Source: Sphingobium scionense
GTDB taxonomy: Bacteria; Pseudomonadota; Alphaproteobacteria; Sphingomonadales; Sphingomonadaceae
Assembly (NCBI RefSeq): GCF_014197035.1
Contig: NZ_JACIEU010000009.1
Location: 62,001 to 126,000, forward strand
Direction: 5' to 3'
Length of the DNA stretch: 64,000 nucleotides
The notes under the pieces are model-generated. The model had not been told where the DNA came from and did not search any database. It was given only the letters and a program-made list of their open reading frames with translations. Made by a program: the position numbers and the translations under genes. Shown piece after piece: positions 1 to 8,493 of the stretch (within the stretch, counting starts at the first letter, position 1; the number at the start of each line of letters is the position of its first letter).

Positions 1-142
1 GCGCCGCCCTGAATTCGGCTTGGGACACCTGCCCGTCACCGTTAGTATCGGCGCTTTCGAAGACGTCGAGTTGGCCCATCTGGGCCATGGCGGGCGTCGA
101 GCAGACTAGGATTGCGGGAATAATCAGAAGACGGGCTTTCAT
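1..142 (-). CDS. Secreted EF-hand protein (partial, runs off the left edge)
   Basis: Only 47 N-terminal residues are visible because the gene reads leftwards out of the window. It begins with a short Sec signal peptide ending in an Ala-Met-Ala cleavage motif near residue 20. A canonical EF-hand loop, DTNGDGQVSQAEF, follows at residues 32-44, which predicts a periplasmic calcium-binding protein. The start is supported by an AAGGA Shine-Dalgarno sequence shortly before the ATG. It resembles the other small EF-hand proteins at 9359 and 11480, so this locus carries several. The C-terminal half and any further EF-hands cannot be seen. Confidence 0.8.
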   Translation of the reverse strand, partial: MKARLLIIPAILVCSTPAMAQMGQLDVFESADTNGDGQVSQAEFRAA

Positions 143-238
143 CAAATGTCCTTTTTCGAAAAGGAGGCCGCGCCGCGCGGGGGCTGAGCGGCGCGGCCTC
201 ACGCGGCCCAGGGAGGGGGGCTGCCGCGTCTGGGGAAA

Positions 239-718
239 TTAGCGCGGGACGGTGGTACCCTCGACGGTGGCGGTGTCGCCGCCAACGCCGGTCCGGGAGG
301 ACGAGTAGCTCACGCTCCCGTCGGCATTGCGCGTCGCCGTCGTCGAGTGGCCGAAGCTGGTGCCGTCGCCGAGCGTCGTCGTGCGACCGCCGGAATAGCT
401 GCCGTCACCCCAGGTCCGCCCGGCGCTGGTCGATGCGCTGCGGCCATCAATGGTGGTGATCTGCCCGCTGGTCGAGGTGTTGCCGGCCTGGCGCGAAGCA
501 GACCTGTTGGCATCATAGCCATGGCCGCCATTGGTCCGGACGCTGCGCGACGCGGCCACATTGCCGTCCCCGCGGCTAATCGAACGCTGCTTCACGAAGC
601 CACCGCCGTTCGCGCCCTGGACGTTCACCGACCGGGACCGGGGCTGTGCCTCGGCTGCAACCGCCAGCCCCGAGGTTAGCAATGCGAAGCTGCTTGCGAT
701 CAAAATCTGCTTTCTCAT
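239..718 (-). CDS. Secreted Arg/Ser/Gly/Thr-rich repetitive protein
   Basis: Encodes about 159 residues. The start was placed at the ATG of MRKQILIASS because a clear signal peptide ending near AVAAEA follows it. The mature part is low-complexity, with recurring RSxSVxxQG, SRSV and RxxTxGDG-type segments, few hydrophobic residues and no cysteine. It is a paralog of the protein at 8490-9080: both begin their mature part with R(S/E)RSV(N/S)VQG and carry a SxxRxxD/TNxGxxxxAxRSA segment. No enzymatic domain is recognisable, so an extracytoplasmic or surface role is inference. A GTAAC direct repeat at 809-823 lies about 90 bp upstream of its start. Confidence 0.75.
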   Translation of the reverse strand: MRKQILIASSFALLTSGLAVAAEAQPRSRSVNVQGANGGGFVKQRSISRGDGNVAASRSVRTNGGHGYDANRSASRQAGNTSTSGQITTIDGRSASTSAGRTWGDGSYSGGRTTTLGDGTSFGHSTTATRNADGSVSYSSSRTGVGGDTATVEGTTVPR

Positions 719-808
719 ATCACACTCCTTTGAAACGGCGATCATCCTGCGCCGGACCTCGAAGTAGCTGGGCTGCGTAAGCGGCGTGCTTCATCGGGAA
801 GGCAAAGA

Positions 809-823
809 GTAACGAAGCGTAAC
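809..823. promoter_or_regulatory. Putative response-regulator box (GTAAC direct repeat)
   Basis: GTAAC occurs at 809-813 and again at 819-823, exactly 10 bp apart. That is the helical phasing used by OmpR/PhoB-type regulators on direct repeats. The box lies upstream of the leftward secreted-protein gene that starts at 718, and just beyond the stop of the ABC ATPase gene. Similar phased repeats occur at 4023, 6215, 9159 and 9282. Binding by the regulator encoded at 4099 is inference. Confidence 0.5.
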
Positions 824-829
824 CGGCCA

Positions 830-1546
830 CTATGGATGCGCCTGAACCGGTTGGGAGGGCTCGGAGAGGATGCGACCGTCGGAAAGCTCGATGACCCGGT
901 CGAACAGATCCAGCGAGCGCGGATCGTGGGTGACGACCATGACGCAGGCGCTGCGCTCGACGGCGATGCGCCTGAATAATTCCATCACCTGCCGCCCCCG
1001 CACGCTGTCGAGCGCCGCAGTGGGCTCGTCGGCCAGAATGAGGGGCGGATCATTGGCGAGCGCACGCGCGACCGCGACGCGCTGCTGTTCGCCCCCCGAC
1101 AGGCGCGAGGGACGATTGTCTATGCGATGGCCAAGATCGAGCGCCCCCAGCAGCTGGGTTGCATAGCCCCGCGCAGCCCTGGCCTCGACATCCGCGATCT
1201 CGAGCGCGATCGACACATTCTCCGTGGCCGTCAGGAACGGGATGAGATTCGCCTTCTGAAAGACGAAGCCAATATGATCGCGCCGAAAACCCCGCAGCTT
1301 GTCGAGATCGGCGCCCGGATAAGAGACGAGGCGATCACGAATGTATATCTCGCCGGCGCTCGGCGGCTCGAGCAACCCGCAGATGAGGAGAAGCGTGCTC
1401 TTGCCCGATCCGCTTGGTCCCATGATGCCGATCAGCTCGCCGGCATGGGCCTCCAAAGATGCGCCGTCCAGCGCGCGCACAACCGTTTCGCCGCTCTGGT
1501 AATGGCGCGCGGCGTTGCGGACGCTGAGCAACGGCGCTCCAGTCAC
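830..1546 (-). CDS. ABC transporter ATP-binding protein (MacB/LolD/DevA type)
   Basis: Encodes a 238-residue nucleotide-binding subunit. The Walker A motif GPSGSGKST, Q-loop (VFQKANL), signature LSGGEQQR, Walker B LILADEP and H-loop VVTHD are all present and intact. The GTG start at 1546 overlaps the stop of the permease gene in a GTGA arrangement, so the two are translationally coupled. The preceding gene is a FtsX-like permease and the first gene of the operon is a HlyD-type fusion protein. This is the MacAB/DevBCA layout, which exports or extracts substrates across the periplasm rather than importing. The substrate cannot be told from sequence. Confidence 0.92.
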   Translation of the reverse strand: MTGAPLLSVRNAARHYQSGETVVRALDGASLEAHAGELIGIMGPSGSGKSTLLLICGLLEPPSAGEIYIRDRLVSYPGADLDKLRGFRRDHIGFVFQKANLIPFLTATENVSIALEIADVEARAARGYATQLLGALDLGHRIDNRPSRLSGGEQQRVAVARALANDPPLILADEPTAALDSVRGRQVMELFRRIAVERSACVMVVTHDPRSLDLFDRVIELSDGRILSEPSQPVQAHP

Positions 1547-2712
1547 GAGAGCACCTCTTGCGCCCGGACCTTCAAGGCCTGGGCGATGCCGAACCAGCTG
1601 GCGACCAGGCAGATCACGCACAGGATCGCGAAAAATATACCGAGATCCTGGGGCAGCATGACGATACGCCGCGGGAAGTTCGGGAAAGTGAGATGCGAAA
1701 GGAGCATCGCGAGCCCGAACCCGAACAGGCCGATCAACCCCGCCTGCTGGAGGATCATCGCGACGATCGCCGAGTTCCGCGCCCCCAGCAGCTTGAGCAA
1801 GGCGATCTGGTGCAGCTTCTCCATCGTCAGCGTGTAGATGATCAGCGAGATGACGATCGCGGTAACCAGCAGGAGCACCGAGGCGAAGGCGAGGATTTGC
1901 AGGCGAAGCCGCCACAAGCGCTGATTGAGAAGGAGATCACGCTGCTCGGCGCTGCTCAGGACATTTGTGTCGCCCCAAGCGAGGATCGCCGCCTTGATGC
2001 GGGCCACATCGGCGCCGGGAGCGAGGCCGACCAGGACCGCCGCGATCTTGCTGTCCTGCGGCACTGAACTCGGGCTGGCGCCGTCCCCTTGGGGTGCGGC
2101 GTTGCCCGATGTCTCGCGGGCGAGCAGTACCTGCTCGCTCGGTCGGCGCGACGCGATTGCGGTGGCATCGTTGATCGATACGAACAGGAGCCCGTCGCCC
2201 GCCGAATCGACAAGGCCATGAGTGAGGCCGACGATCCGGTAATCGTCCTTGGCGAGGCGGATCGTGGCGCCGAGCGGAAGGCCGACGCTGTCATCGGCGA
2301 TAGCCTCGAAATGACTCGCCTCAAGATGGCGGCCCGCTTTGAGTTCGAACCACGCGCCATCGTCCCTGGGATAATCGAGCCCCGTGATGGTGGCGCGGCG
2401 AACCTTCCCGGCAAAGGAGAATTGCTGGCTGAACTGAACGAAGCGCCTCACCGAGGCGATGCCCTCAACCCCCTCGACCCGGCGGTCCATCGTGGAGGAG
2501 ATCGATGACCCCTCAGCAAAAGGGCCGACCCGTTCGCCTTGAACAACCCAGAGATCGGCGCCGATATGGTCGATCACCAGCAGTGCGTCGGCGACGATTC
2601 CGCGATAAAGGCCGATCGCGCCGATCGCGCCCATCAGCAGGAAGCCGATGCCGAGCGCCGTAAGCGCGAAGCGCGCCAGATTGAACCGGATGTCCTTGAT
2701 TGCGAGGTTCAT
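1543..2712 (-). CDS. FtsX/MacB-like ABC transporter permease (DevC type)
   Basis: Encodes 389 residues with the four-helix plan of this family: one transmembrane segment near residues 15-40, a large periplasmic domain of roughly 220 residues, then three hydrophobic segments in the last 130 residues with FtsX-type features (LKLLGARNSAIVAMI). The length is close to DevC-type permeases. It sits second in a three-gene operon: its ATG overlaps the stop of the membrane-fusion gene (ATGA), and its stop overlaps the ATPase start (GTGA). Its partner ATPase lacks a fused permease, so the transporter is a two-polypeptide version. Confidence 0.88.
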   Translation of the reverse strand: MNLAIKDIRFNLARFALTALGIGFLLMGAIGAIGLYRGIVADALLVIDHIGADLWVVQGERVGPFAEGSSISSTMDRRVEGVEGIASVRRFVQFSQQFSFAGKVRRATITGLDYPRDDGAWFELKAGRHLEASHFEAIADDSVGLPLGATIRLAKDDYRIVGLTHGLVDSAGDGLLFVSINDATAIASRRPSEQVLLARETSGNAAPQGDGASPSSVPQDSKIAAVLVGLAPGADVARIKAAILAWGDTNVLSSAEQRDLLLNQRLWRLRLQILAFASVLLLVTAIVISLIIYTLTMEKLHQIALLKLLGARNSAIVAMILQQAGLIGLFGFGLAMLLSHLTFPNFPRRIVMLPQDLGIFFAILCVICLVASWFGIAQALKVRAQEVLS

Positions 2713-3956
2713 CGGTCGTCGTCACCCTGACGGGCCACGGGCATGAAAGGATAGCTATCCTCGGGCGAAAGAAGGATGTCGCCCGGCGCGAGACCACGGC
2801 GCACCTCCAGCCTGCTTCCCCGCGTGCCCGTGAGTTCGATGCTCCTGCGGCGCGCCCGACCTCCCTCCAGGACCCAGACGTTCGGCTGAATCCCGTTCCA
2901 CTCCACGAAGGCGGCGGGCACGACGAGGGCGCGCGGTTTGGCCGAAAGGACGATCTCCACATTGGCGCGCTGGTTGATCGCCCAGTTGGATGGGAGCCGA
3001 TCGGCGACAATGTCGGCGGTGAATTCGCGTGTCTCGGGATCCACCGACCTGCCGAGACGCAGCACCTTGCCCGTAACCGCGCGGCGGGCATCGAAGGCGA
3101 AACGAATGCGGGCAGGCTGTCCCGGACGCACCGCGCCGATCGCGCTTTCATCGAAGCGGGCTGTGAGGACGATGCTTTCAGGATCGACGATCTCAAGAAT
3201 GGATGCGCCGGCGCTCAGCACGTCGCCGACATTTCTGTTTCGTACCGATACGATCCCGCCGAACGGAGCCCTGACGCTCGCCAGCCCGAGTTGCGCTTCA
3301 TCGACGCGAACGCTGGCCGCAGCTGCGTCGGTCTGCGCCCGCGCGCGCTGCGCCGCCTGCCGCAGCCCGGCGACGCGCGCCTCGCTTTCGCGCAACGTCG
3401 CCTCGGCCTGCTCGTAGCTCGCCCGCGACACCCAGCCCTTTTCCTTCAGCTCGGCTTGACGACCGAACGCGGAGCGGGCGTTGGTGAGCGTGGCCTGCGC
3501 GCTCTCGACATTGGCGTCCGCCTCCTGCTGCGCACCCTGCGCCCCCTGGAGATTGGCGCGCGAGGCGGACAGGATGTTTCGCAGATCTTCCTGTTCGATG
3601 GTGGCAATCAGCTGGCCGGGCACGACCCTATCGTTGCGATCGATCAGTATCTGCGTCAGCCGCCCGGCCACGCGCGAGCTCACATTGGCCTTGTTGATCG
3701 CATCGAGCGTCGCAGGGCCCGAGACGGAGACCTCTAGCGCCTCCCGTTTCACACGATAGCTGCTCACCTGCTGGGGCCAGGCATAGCGCCAGGCGAGCGC
3801 GACTAGGGCGAGCAGGATCATCCCTGCGGCGCACCAGAAAAGCACGGGACTGATGCGCCGCGTCCGGGGGGGTGGTCGCTGGAGTGTCAAGCGATTGGCG
3901 GACGGGTCGTCGGTCATTCGGGTCGCGCGGTCCATGATACGAAGGGCCGCGTCCAT
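2709..3956 (-). CDS. Periplasmic membrane-fusion (HlyD/DevB/MacA-like) protein
   Basis: About 415 residues if translation starts at the ATG at 3956. ATGs at 3935 and 3917 are also possible and no start has a strong Shine-Dalgarno sequence. An N-terminal transmembrane anchor (near residues 36-58) is followed by a barrel-sandwich/lipoyl half-motif, a long alpha-helical hairpin rich in Ala, Gln and Glu (about residues 105-210), the second lipoyl half (VRAPFGGIVSVRNRNVGD) and a beta-barrel region. It is the first gene of the exporter operon and would link the ABC permease to an outer-membrane channel, which is not encoded here. It is transcribed divergently from the two-component system. Confidence 0.85.
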   Translation of the reverse strand: MDAALRIMDRATRMTDDPSANRLTLQRPPPRTRRISPVLFWCAAGMILLALVALAWRYAWPQQVSSYRVKREALEVSVSGPATLDAINKANVSSRVAGRLTQILIDRNDRVVPGQLIATIEQEDLRNILSASRANLQGAQGAQQEADANVESAQATLTNARSAFGRQAELKEKGWVSRASYEQAEATLRESEARVAGLRQAAQRARAQTDAAAASVRVDEAQLGLASVRAPFGGIVSVRNRNVGDVLSAGASILEIVDPESIVLTARFDESAIGAVRPGQPARIRFAFDARRAVTGKVLRLGRSVDPETREFTADIVADRLPSNWAINQRANVEIVLSAKPRALVVPAAFVEWNGIQPNVWVLEGGRARRRSIELTGTRGSRLEVRRGLAPGDILLSPEDSYPFMPVARQGDDDR

Positions 3957-4022
3957 TCGGTCCGAGGCATTTTTCCGGAAATGGGCAATGACGCGACCGT
4001 GTAAGCGGCCGGCTACATATCC

Positions 4023-4047
4023 GTTGCGAAATGTATCGAAGAGTAAC
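4023..4047. promoter_or_regulatory. Putative response-regulator operator: three 10-bp-phased repeats
   Basis: In the divergent gap between the exporter operon and the two-component system, GTTGC (4023-4027), GTATC (4033-4037) and GTAAC (4043-4047) follow one another at exactly 10 bp. The segment from 4033 reads GTATCGAAGAGTAACGG. The reverse strand of the site at 6215-6239 reads GTATCGAAAGGTAACGG, identical at 15 of 17 positions. The location suits control of both divergent operons, including autoregulation by the regulator encoded at 4099. Confidence 0.6.
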
Positions 4048-4098
4048 GGAGCGCCTCGCCTATTTCCCTGGCGGCTCACGCAAGGCAAAAAGGTGCCC

Positions 4099-4815
4099 AT
4101 GGAGAATAGTCTCATTGCGGTCGTCGAGGACGATCGGGAAATACGCACGATGATCGTCGAGCTGCTGGCCCGTGAGGGCTTCACGCCCGCCGGATGCAAG
4201 TCGGCGGAAGAATTCGATAGGCTGCTCGAGCGGCAGCGGGTCGACCTCGCCATCCTCGACGTGATGATGCCGGGCGAGGACGGCCTTTCGCTCTGTCGCC
4301 GCTTGCACGCGCGCGGCGACGTACCGGTCCTGATGGTCACGGCGAAGAGCGAGGACGTTGATCGGATCGTCGGCCTCGAAATCGGCGCCGACGACTATCT
4401 GACCAAACCGTTCAACCCGCGCGAGCTGGTTGCGCGCGTTCGCGCGATTCTGCGCCGAACCCGCGACGTCAACCGCGTTAGTGCACCGCTTTCGGTCGAA
4501 CGATACCGCTTTGGCGAATGGCTGTTCGACGCAGGCTGCCGGTCGCTCGTCGATCCGGACGGGGAGCCCGTCGATCTCACCGGCGGCGAGTTCGAGCTGC
4601 TGCTGAGCTTCGTCACCCATCCCCAGCGCGTGCTCAACCGCGATCAGCTGCTCGACTGGACCCGCGGACGCAACGCCATCCCCTATGACCGGTCGATCGA
4701 CGTCCAGCTCAGCCGGTTACGCCGCAAGCTGGGACAGCACCCATCGGGCGACCTCCTCGTCAAGACCGTGCGCGGCGGCGGCTACATCTTCGCCGCACGC
4801 GTCGAGAAGGCCTGA
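4099..4815 (+). CDS. OmpR/PhoB-family response regulator
   Basis: Encodes 238 residues. The receiver domain (about 1-120) is canonical: acidic pair in VVEDD, phospho-acceptor Asp in LAILDVMMPG, Thr in VTAKS and Lys in TKPF. A winged-helix DNA-binding domain follows, ending in RSIDVQLSRLRRKL and VRGGGYIF. The sensor kinase gene starts 4 bp after its stop. The start ATG at 4099 was chosen because it gives the standard receiver N-terminus. It probably binds the 10-bp-phased repeats in its own promoter region and at neighbouring genes; this is inferred from family behaviour and site placement. Confidence 0.93.
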   Translation: MENSLIAVVEDDREIRTMIVELLAREGFTPAGCKSAEEFDRLLERQRVDLAILDVMMPGEDGLSLCRRLHARGDVPVLMVTAKSEDVDRIVGLEIGADDYLTKPFNPRELVARVRAILRRTRDVNRVSAPLSVERYRFGEWLFDAGCRSLVDPDGEPVDLTGGEFELLLSFVTHPQRVLNRDQLLDWTRGRNAIPYDRSIDVQLSRLRRKLGQHPSGDLLVKTVRGGGYIFAARVEKA

Positions 4816-4819
4816 GCGG

Positions 4820-6181
4820 GTGAGCGTCTCGGCCAACCTTTCCTTCCGGATCGCCGCGGTCCTCATCGGCGGCTTCGTGCTGTTGCAGCTGGTGGTGGGA
4901 ACCGTGATGCTGCTGCCGAGCGAGGTCTACGAACGGCGAGCCTCGAACCTGCCGCCGCCCGACCAGGTGCGGGCGATGGCAGCCACGCTGGAGAACATCC
5001 AGCCCGAGCTGCGGCCCGCCGCGCTCGCAGCCTTCGACGATTCGCTGTTCCAGGTGCGGGTGGTTGCGGAACTTCCGAGCGTCGAGCGGGAGCAGTCCGG
5101 CAGGCTGTCGGAACAGCGGCGCGCCTATCTGGCCGCCTTGTCGGATCGGCCGGTGCTGCTCTGGCGCGACGAGGCCGTCATTCATCGGCCGCTGCGCGAC
5201 CAACCTGGTCCACTAAACTATATCGATCCGACGCAATTGGCGGTCGGACTCAGCGACGGGCGATGGCTGCTGATCGACAGCCGTCCCTCCTTGCTCCTTC
5301 AGGCATTCCTACGGCGGCGCGCTTTCCTCTCGGTCGCGTTCGGAGCGGTCGTTCTGTTTGCGCTCTGGCTTGCAGTCCGGCAGACGACGCGCCCGCTCGT
5401 GCGGCTTTCGCGTCGCATCAGGACGTTCGCGGCGGAGCTCGACGCGCCCGATCTGCCGGTAACAGGCGCGCAGGAACTGCGCGAGCTTAGCGCCGCCTTC
5501 AACGACATGAAGGCACGAATTCGTGGGCTCATGGAGGAACGGACGAGGCTTCTCGCCGCCATTGCCCACGACATGCGCACCTATCTCACGCGACTGCGCC
5601 TTCGTACGGAATTCATCGATGATGAGAGCCATCGTGCCCGGGCAGCAAGCGATCTTGCCGAGATGCACGATCTTCTGGAGGACACGCTGCTGTTCGCGCA
5701 ACAGGCCTCGTCGACGGAAACCAAACTCTCGATCATCGATCTGGGCGAGGAGCTGGCGCGCATCGTCGAGACCAGAGTGGAGATGGGCGAGAATGTGCGC
5801 CTCGATCCGAACGAGCAGGACTTGGTCGTTCGCGCCGCGCCGCTGGGCCTGCGCCGGATCCTGGCCAATCTGATCGACAATGGCCTGCGCTATGCGCACA
5901 ACGTCCAACTGCGGGCTGAGCAAACGACGGTTGGAATCGTGCTGATCGTCGAGGATGATGGCCCGGGCGTCCCGCCAGAAGCGATCGCCACGCTGGGTGA
6001 GCCGTTCAATCGCATCGATCCATCGCGAGATCGCTCGACGGGTGGTGCTGGGCTGGGATTGGCGATCGTTCACGCGCTGGCCGAGCGCAGCCACATCGGC
6101 GTGCGCTTCGAGAACAAGGTGCCGACAGGCTTCCGGGTCACGCTCACATTCGGATTGCCCGATAGCCCCGAGGCGGGCTGA
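4820..6181 (+). CDS. Sensor histidine kinase, EnvZ-like
   Basis: Encodes 453 residues from a GTG start 4 bp after the regulator stop. There are two transmembrane helices (about residues 8-30 and 177-195) flanking a periplasmic sensor region of about 140 residues, then HAMP, HisKA and HATPase domains. The N box (NLIDNGLRYA), G1 (EDDGPGVP) and G2 (GGAGLGLAIV) are intact. The H box reads AIAHDMRTYLTRL: the phospho-His is present, but the proline usual at position +5 (HDMRTPL) is tyrosine. That position affects phosphatase activity and signalling in some kinases. It is the cognate sensor of the regulator at 4099. Confidence 0.92.
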   Translation: MSVSANLSFRIAAVLIGGFVLLQLVVGTVMLLPSEVYERRASNLPPPDQVRAMAATLENIQPELRPAALAAFDDSLFQVRVVAELPSVEREQSGRLSEQRRAYLAALSDRPVLLWRDEAVIHRPLRDQPGPLNYIDPTQLAVGLSDGRWLLIDSRPSLLLQAFLRRRAFLSVAFGAVVLFALWLAVRQTTRPLVRLSRRIRTFAAELDAPDLPVTGAQELRELSAAFNDMKARIRGLMEERTRLLAAIAHDMRTYLTRLRLRTEFIDDESHRARAASDLAEMHDLLEDTLLFAQQASSTETKLSIIDLGEELARIVETRVEMGENVRLDPNEQDLVVRAAPLGLRRILANLIDNGLRYAHNVQLRAEQTTVGIVLIVEDDGPGVPPEAIATLGEPFNRIDPSRDRSTGGAGLGLAIVHALAERSHIGVRFENKVPTGFRVTLTFGLPDSPEAG

Positions 6182-6214
6182 ACGACCGGATCAAGCAAAT
6201 CACAGCACGCTCCC

Positions 6215-6239
6215 GTTACCTTTCGATACGATCCCTTAC
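6215..6239. promoter_or_regulatory. Putative response-regulator operator: three 10-bp-phased repeats, inverted
   Basis: GTTAC (6215-6219), GATAC (6225-6229) and CTTAC (6235-6239) are phased at exactly 10 bp. On the reverse strand this is GTAAG, GTATC, GTAAC, nearly the same series as the site at 4023-4047 but in the opposite orientation. It lies 66-90 bp before the start of the secreted-protein gene at 6305 and just after the kinase gene. Confidence 0.55.
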
Positions 6240-6304
6240 CGAGCGAACATGCCGGCGTTGCGAATCTAGGCGATCAGGATCCTCAGCAGAAAGGATCTTG
6301 ATCA

Positions 6305-7168
6305 ATGCTTCCTCTCCTCTCGCTCCAGCGGTCAATGCCTGGAGGTCCACATGCCCGCGGTCGAATGAGCGCAATGGCAGCCGCATCGCTGTGCCTGATC
6401 GCTGTGCCGCCATCGGCGGTTCAGGCGCGCGGTCCGGCGATGCTCGTTCCCGTTCAGCTTGGAGCCGAGACCGCCCGCTATCATCAGGGTGTGCCGACCC
6501 TGCATCTCGAGACGCCGACCGGTGCGGTAGAGGTGCGACCGCTGCCTGTCCGCGATGGGCAGCTCTCCTTCGCCGTTGCCGTCTACAACAAGGGCGACGC
6601 GCCCGCGAACTTCGGGCCGGAGAATGTCTGGAGCTCGATCGGTCCCGTGCTCACCAAGGAGCAGCTGAAAGACGGTGTGCGCCGCCGGGCGAGGGGCGCC
6701 AAAATCGCGACGGTGATCATCGCGGGCACGCTGGCGGGGGTGGCGTCCACCGCCTCCAGCCACGGCACTTACTATGGTTGGGCTCGTACACCACGCGGGC
6801 CGGTTCCGACCGCGATCCGTTGGGAGGACCATAGTGTCGGCGTGCTCGGCGCAGCGGCCGCCGTCGGCGGAGGAGCGCTTGCCATCCACGCCATCGACCG
6901 CCGCCTCGGCCATACGCTCGACCAGTTCGAAAGCGAAATTCTCCAGACCAACACAGTCGATCCAGGCGCCAGCTTCGGCGGGATGGCGATCATTCCGATC
7001 GAACGGCGGCAGCCTCTTGCGCCGGATATCCGGCTCACGGTCCGCTGGAACGGTGCCGACTATCCGTTCGCTTTCCGGCCGACCGGGGCCGACGCGCCGG
7101 CCCCTCAGCCGTTCGAGTCCGCGACGCCGAGGGATTATCAGATAGAACCGCAGTCCGATCCGCGGTGA
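6305..7168 (+). CDS. Secreted/periplasmic protein of unknown function
   Basis: Encodes up to 287 residues. The ATG at 6305 has an AAAGGA about 10 bp upstream; an ATG at 6365 would give a more typical signal peptide (MSAMAAASLCLIAV...). The mature part has a beta-rich N-terminal region, then two Ala/Gly-rich hydrophobic stretches near residues 137-157 and 180-200, and a Pro-rich C-terminus. I do not recognise a family. A phased operator-like repeat sits 66 bp upstream and the gene follows the two-component system in the same direction, which suggests it is a target of that system. Confidence 0.65.
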   Translation: MLPLLSLQRSMPGGPHARGRMSAMAAASLCLIAVPPSAVQARGPAMLVPVQLGAETARYHQGVPTLHLETPTGAVEVRPLPVRDGQLSFAVAVYNKGDAPANFGPENVWSSIGPVLTKEQLKDGVRRRARGAKIATVIIAGTLAGVASTASSHGTYYGWARTPRGPVPTAIRWEDHSVGVLGAAAAVGGGALAIHAIDRRLGHTLDQFESEILQTNTVDPGASFGGMAIIPIERRQPLAPDIRLTVRWNGADYPFAFRPTGADAPAPQPFESATPRDYQIEPQSDPR

Positions 7169-7235
7169 GGCAAGTTCGCGGTAGCAGGCCAGAGGGCACC
7201 CGCCCGTGTGATCATGATCGCTCGATGCCGCAATG

Positions 7236-8075
7236 TCAGCCGCCGAGCAGGGACGCCGCGGTCCTCCCGGGTTCTGCGGCTCGTCGGCAGGTCCACACTG
7301 CAGAAGCGGTGCCCCCCGACATGGTATCATCAACCTGCGCGCTATTTGGCGATGTCGGGGATTCAAGGGGGTATATTTTCGCGCCTGTCTCCATTTCCGA
7401 TGATTCAGGCGCAGTCGCGGGATCGATGACAATCAAAACTTGGCGCGCGATGACGCGCGAGAGGTTCCGAACGTCGCCAGCTGTTCCTCCGCGTGCATCA
7501 GCGGCAATGCCGATGACCGAGCCGATGACCAGATGGAGCAGCTTTCCGGTCGCGGCAGTGGCGCCGGCCGGCAGGATCAAGCCTGGTTTGCTTCCGCTTG
7601 TCGCACGCGCGGCGAGGTCAAGGATGGCGCCGTCCCGCGATCACAAGCGAGCAACGACAACAAGCGTCGACTCGCCCGCGCCCAGGCCGACGATCACGCG
7701 CTTCGCTCCCGCGCCACGATTTTGTTCCACAATGCTCAAGTCGAGCCGCACGTCACCATAGGCGGCGTCTGGGAAAGTAGACGCGCTCCTCGCCTGTACG
7801 CCGCGCTTGCCCAGGTCTTCGACGACCTGGCGCTCGAGCGCCGAAGCGATACGTTGAAGCGACGGAGCGATCTGCTGCGCGAGCGCGGCATGGACGACGA
7901 TCTCTACGGAACGCGGCGGCATCGGCGAGCGCGCAGACATATCGGTAATCTTCGCGCCGGCACAGGCCGCCAGCAGCAAGAGGGTTGCCGACGCAGCGCC
8001 GATACGCGCCCTCCCTGGCACGGAGCCCGTATCGACGCACCGGCCCGTACGATATGCAAACGGCATCTTGAACAT
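7236..8075 (-). pseudogene. DUF4410-like lipoprotein gene interrupted by an in-frame TGA
   Basis: The first part (8075 down to a TGA at 7643-7641, 144 residues) has a lipoprotein signal with lipobox LAAC near residue 38 and the DUF4410-type core NRGAGAKRVIVGLGAGEST, ending VVARL. After the TGA the same frame stays open and keeps family-like character: a DGAILDLAARATSG segment, then the helical part ADARGGTAGDVRNLSRVIARQ, to a stop at 7236. The family normally runs straight through this point, so one stop codon splits an otherwise continuous protein. It may be a true nonsense mutation, a readthrough case, or a sequencing error. The last 50-60 residues before 7236 look less conserved. Confidence 0.6.
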
Positions 8076-8133
8076 AGCTGACTCCGCACGAAATCGATCG
8101 CGCCCACGGGTCCGGCCCTTTGAACCCCTTCTG

Positions 8134-8493
8134 TCAGCGCGACAGCTGTTTCACCGATGGTGGGAGCAGGAAGCATTCCTCTCTCATGGATCTGCAAGGC
8201 AGATCGGAGAGCGTTCCGCCGTCCACTAGAGCGGCCGCCCTGGCTTGTCCCTCCGGCCACAGGATCGTCGCGATCAATGTCCCATCGGATGCGGTCGCGA
8301 GCAGCGATGCGGCGGCGCCGCTCTGTTTCCGCATTGCCAGCATGGCAATGTTCCACGCCATCTTGAACTCGCCCTTCCGCGTTTCCTCGACATCCCAGAA
8401 GTAGAGCGCCGCGAACGGCAAGGGCGATTCAGGATCGATGACGGCAGGCCGCGGCGCTCCGTGATCGTCGAGCCCTTCAGCTTGCACGCTCAC
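8134..8493 (-). CDS. Small hypothetical protein coupled to the upstream secreted-protein gene
   Basis: Encodes 119 residues from a GTG start whose first bases overlap the stop of the gene at 8490-9080 (GTGA). This overlap is the main argument that the frame is real. The product has no signal peptide. It contains a Trp/Phe-bearing segment (AALYFWDVEET), a Met/Ala-rich helix (FKMAWNIAMLAMRKQ) and two cysteines in its last 30 residues. No family is recognised. Translational coupling suggests it works with the secreted protein encoded upstream. Confidence 0.5.
   Translation of the reverse strand: MSVQAEGLDDHGAPRPAVIDPESPLPFAALYFWDVEETRKGEFKMAWNIAMLAMRKQSGAAASLLATASDGTLIATILWPEGQARAAALVDGGTLSDLPCRSMREECFLLPPSVKQLSR

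Noticed and set aside
7165..7761. Plus-strand frame of 198 codons opposite the DUF4410-like gene
   Set aside because: It is antisense to a gene with a lipobox and family motifs, has no ribosome site, and its composition (Ser/Arg/Pro-rich) is typical of a shadow frame in high-GC DNA.
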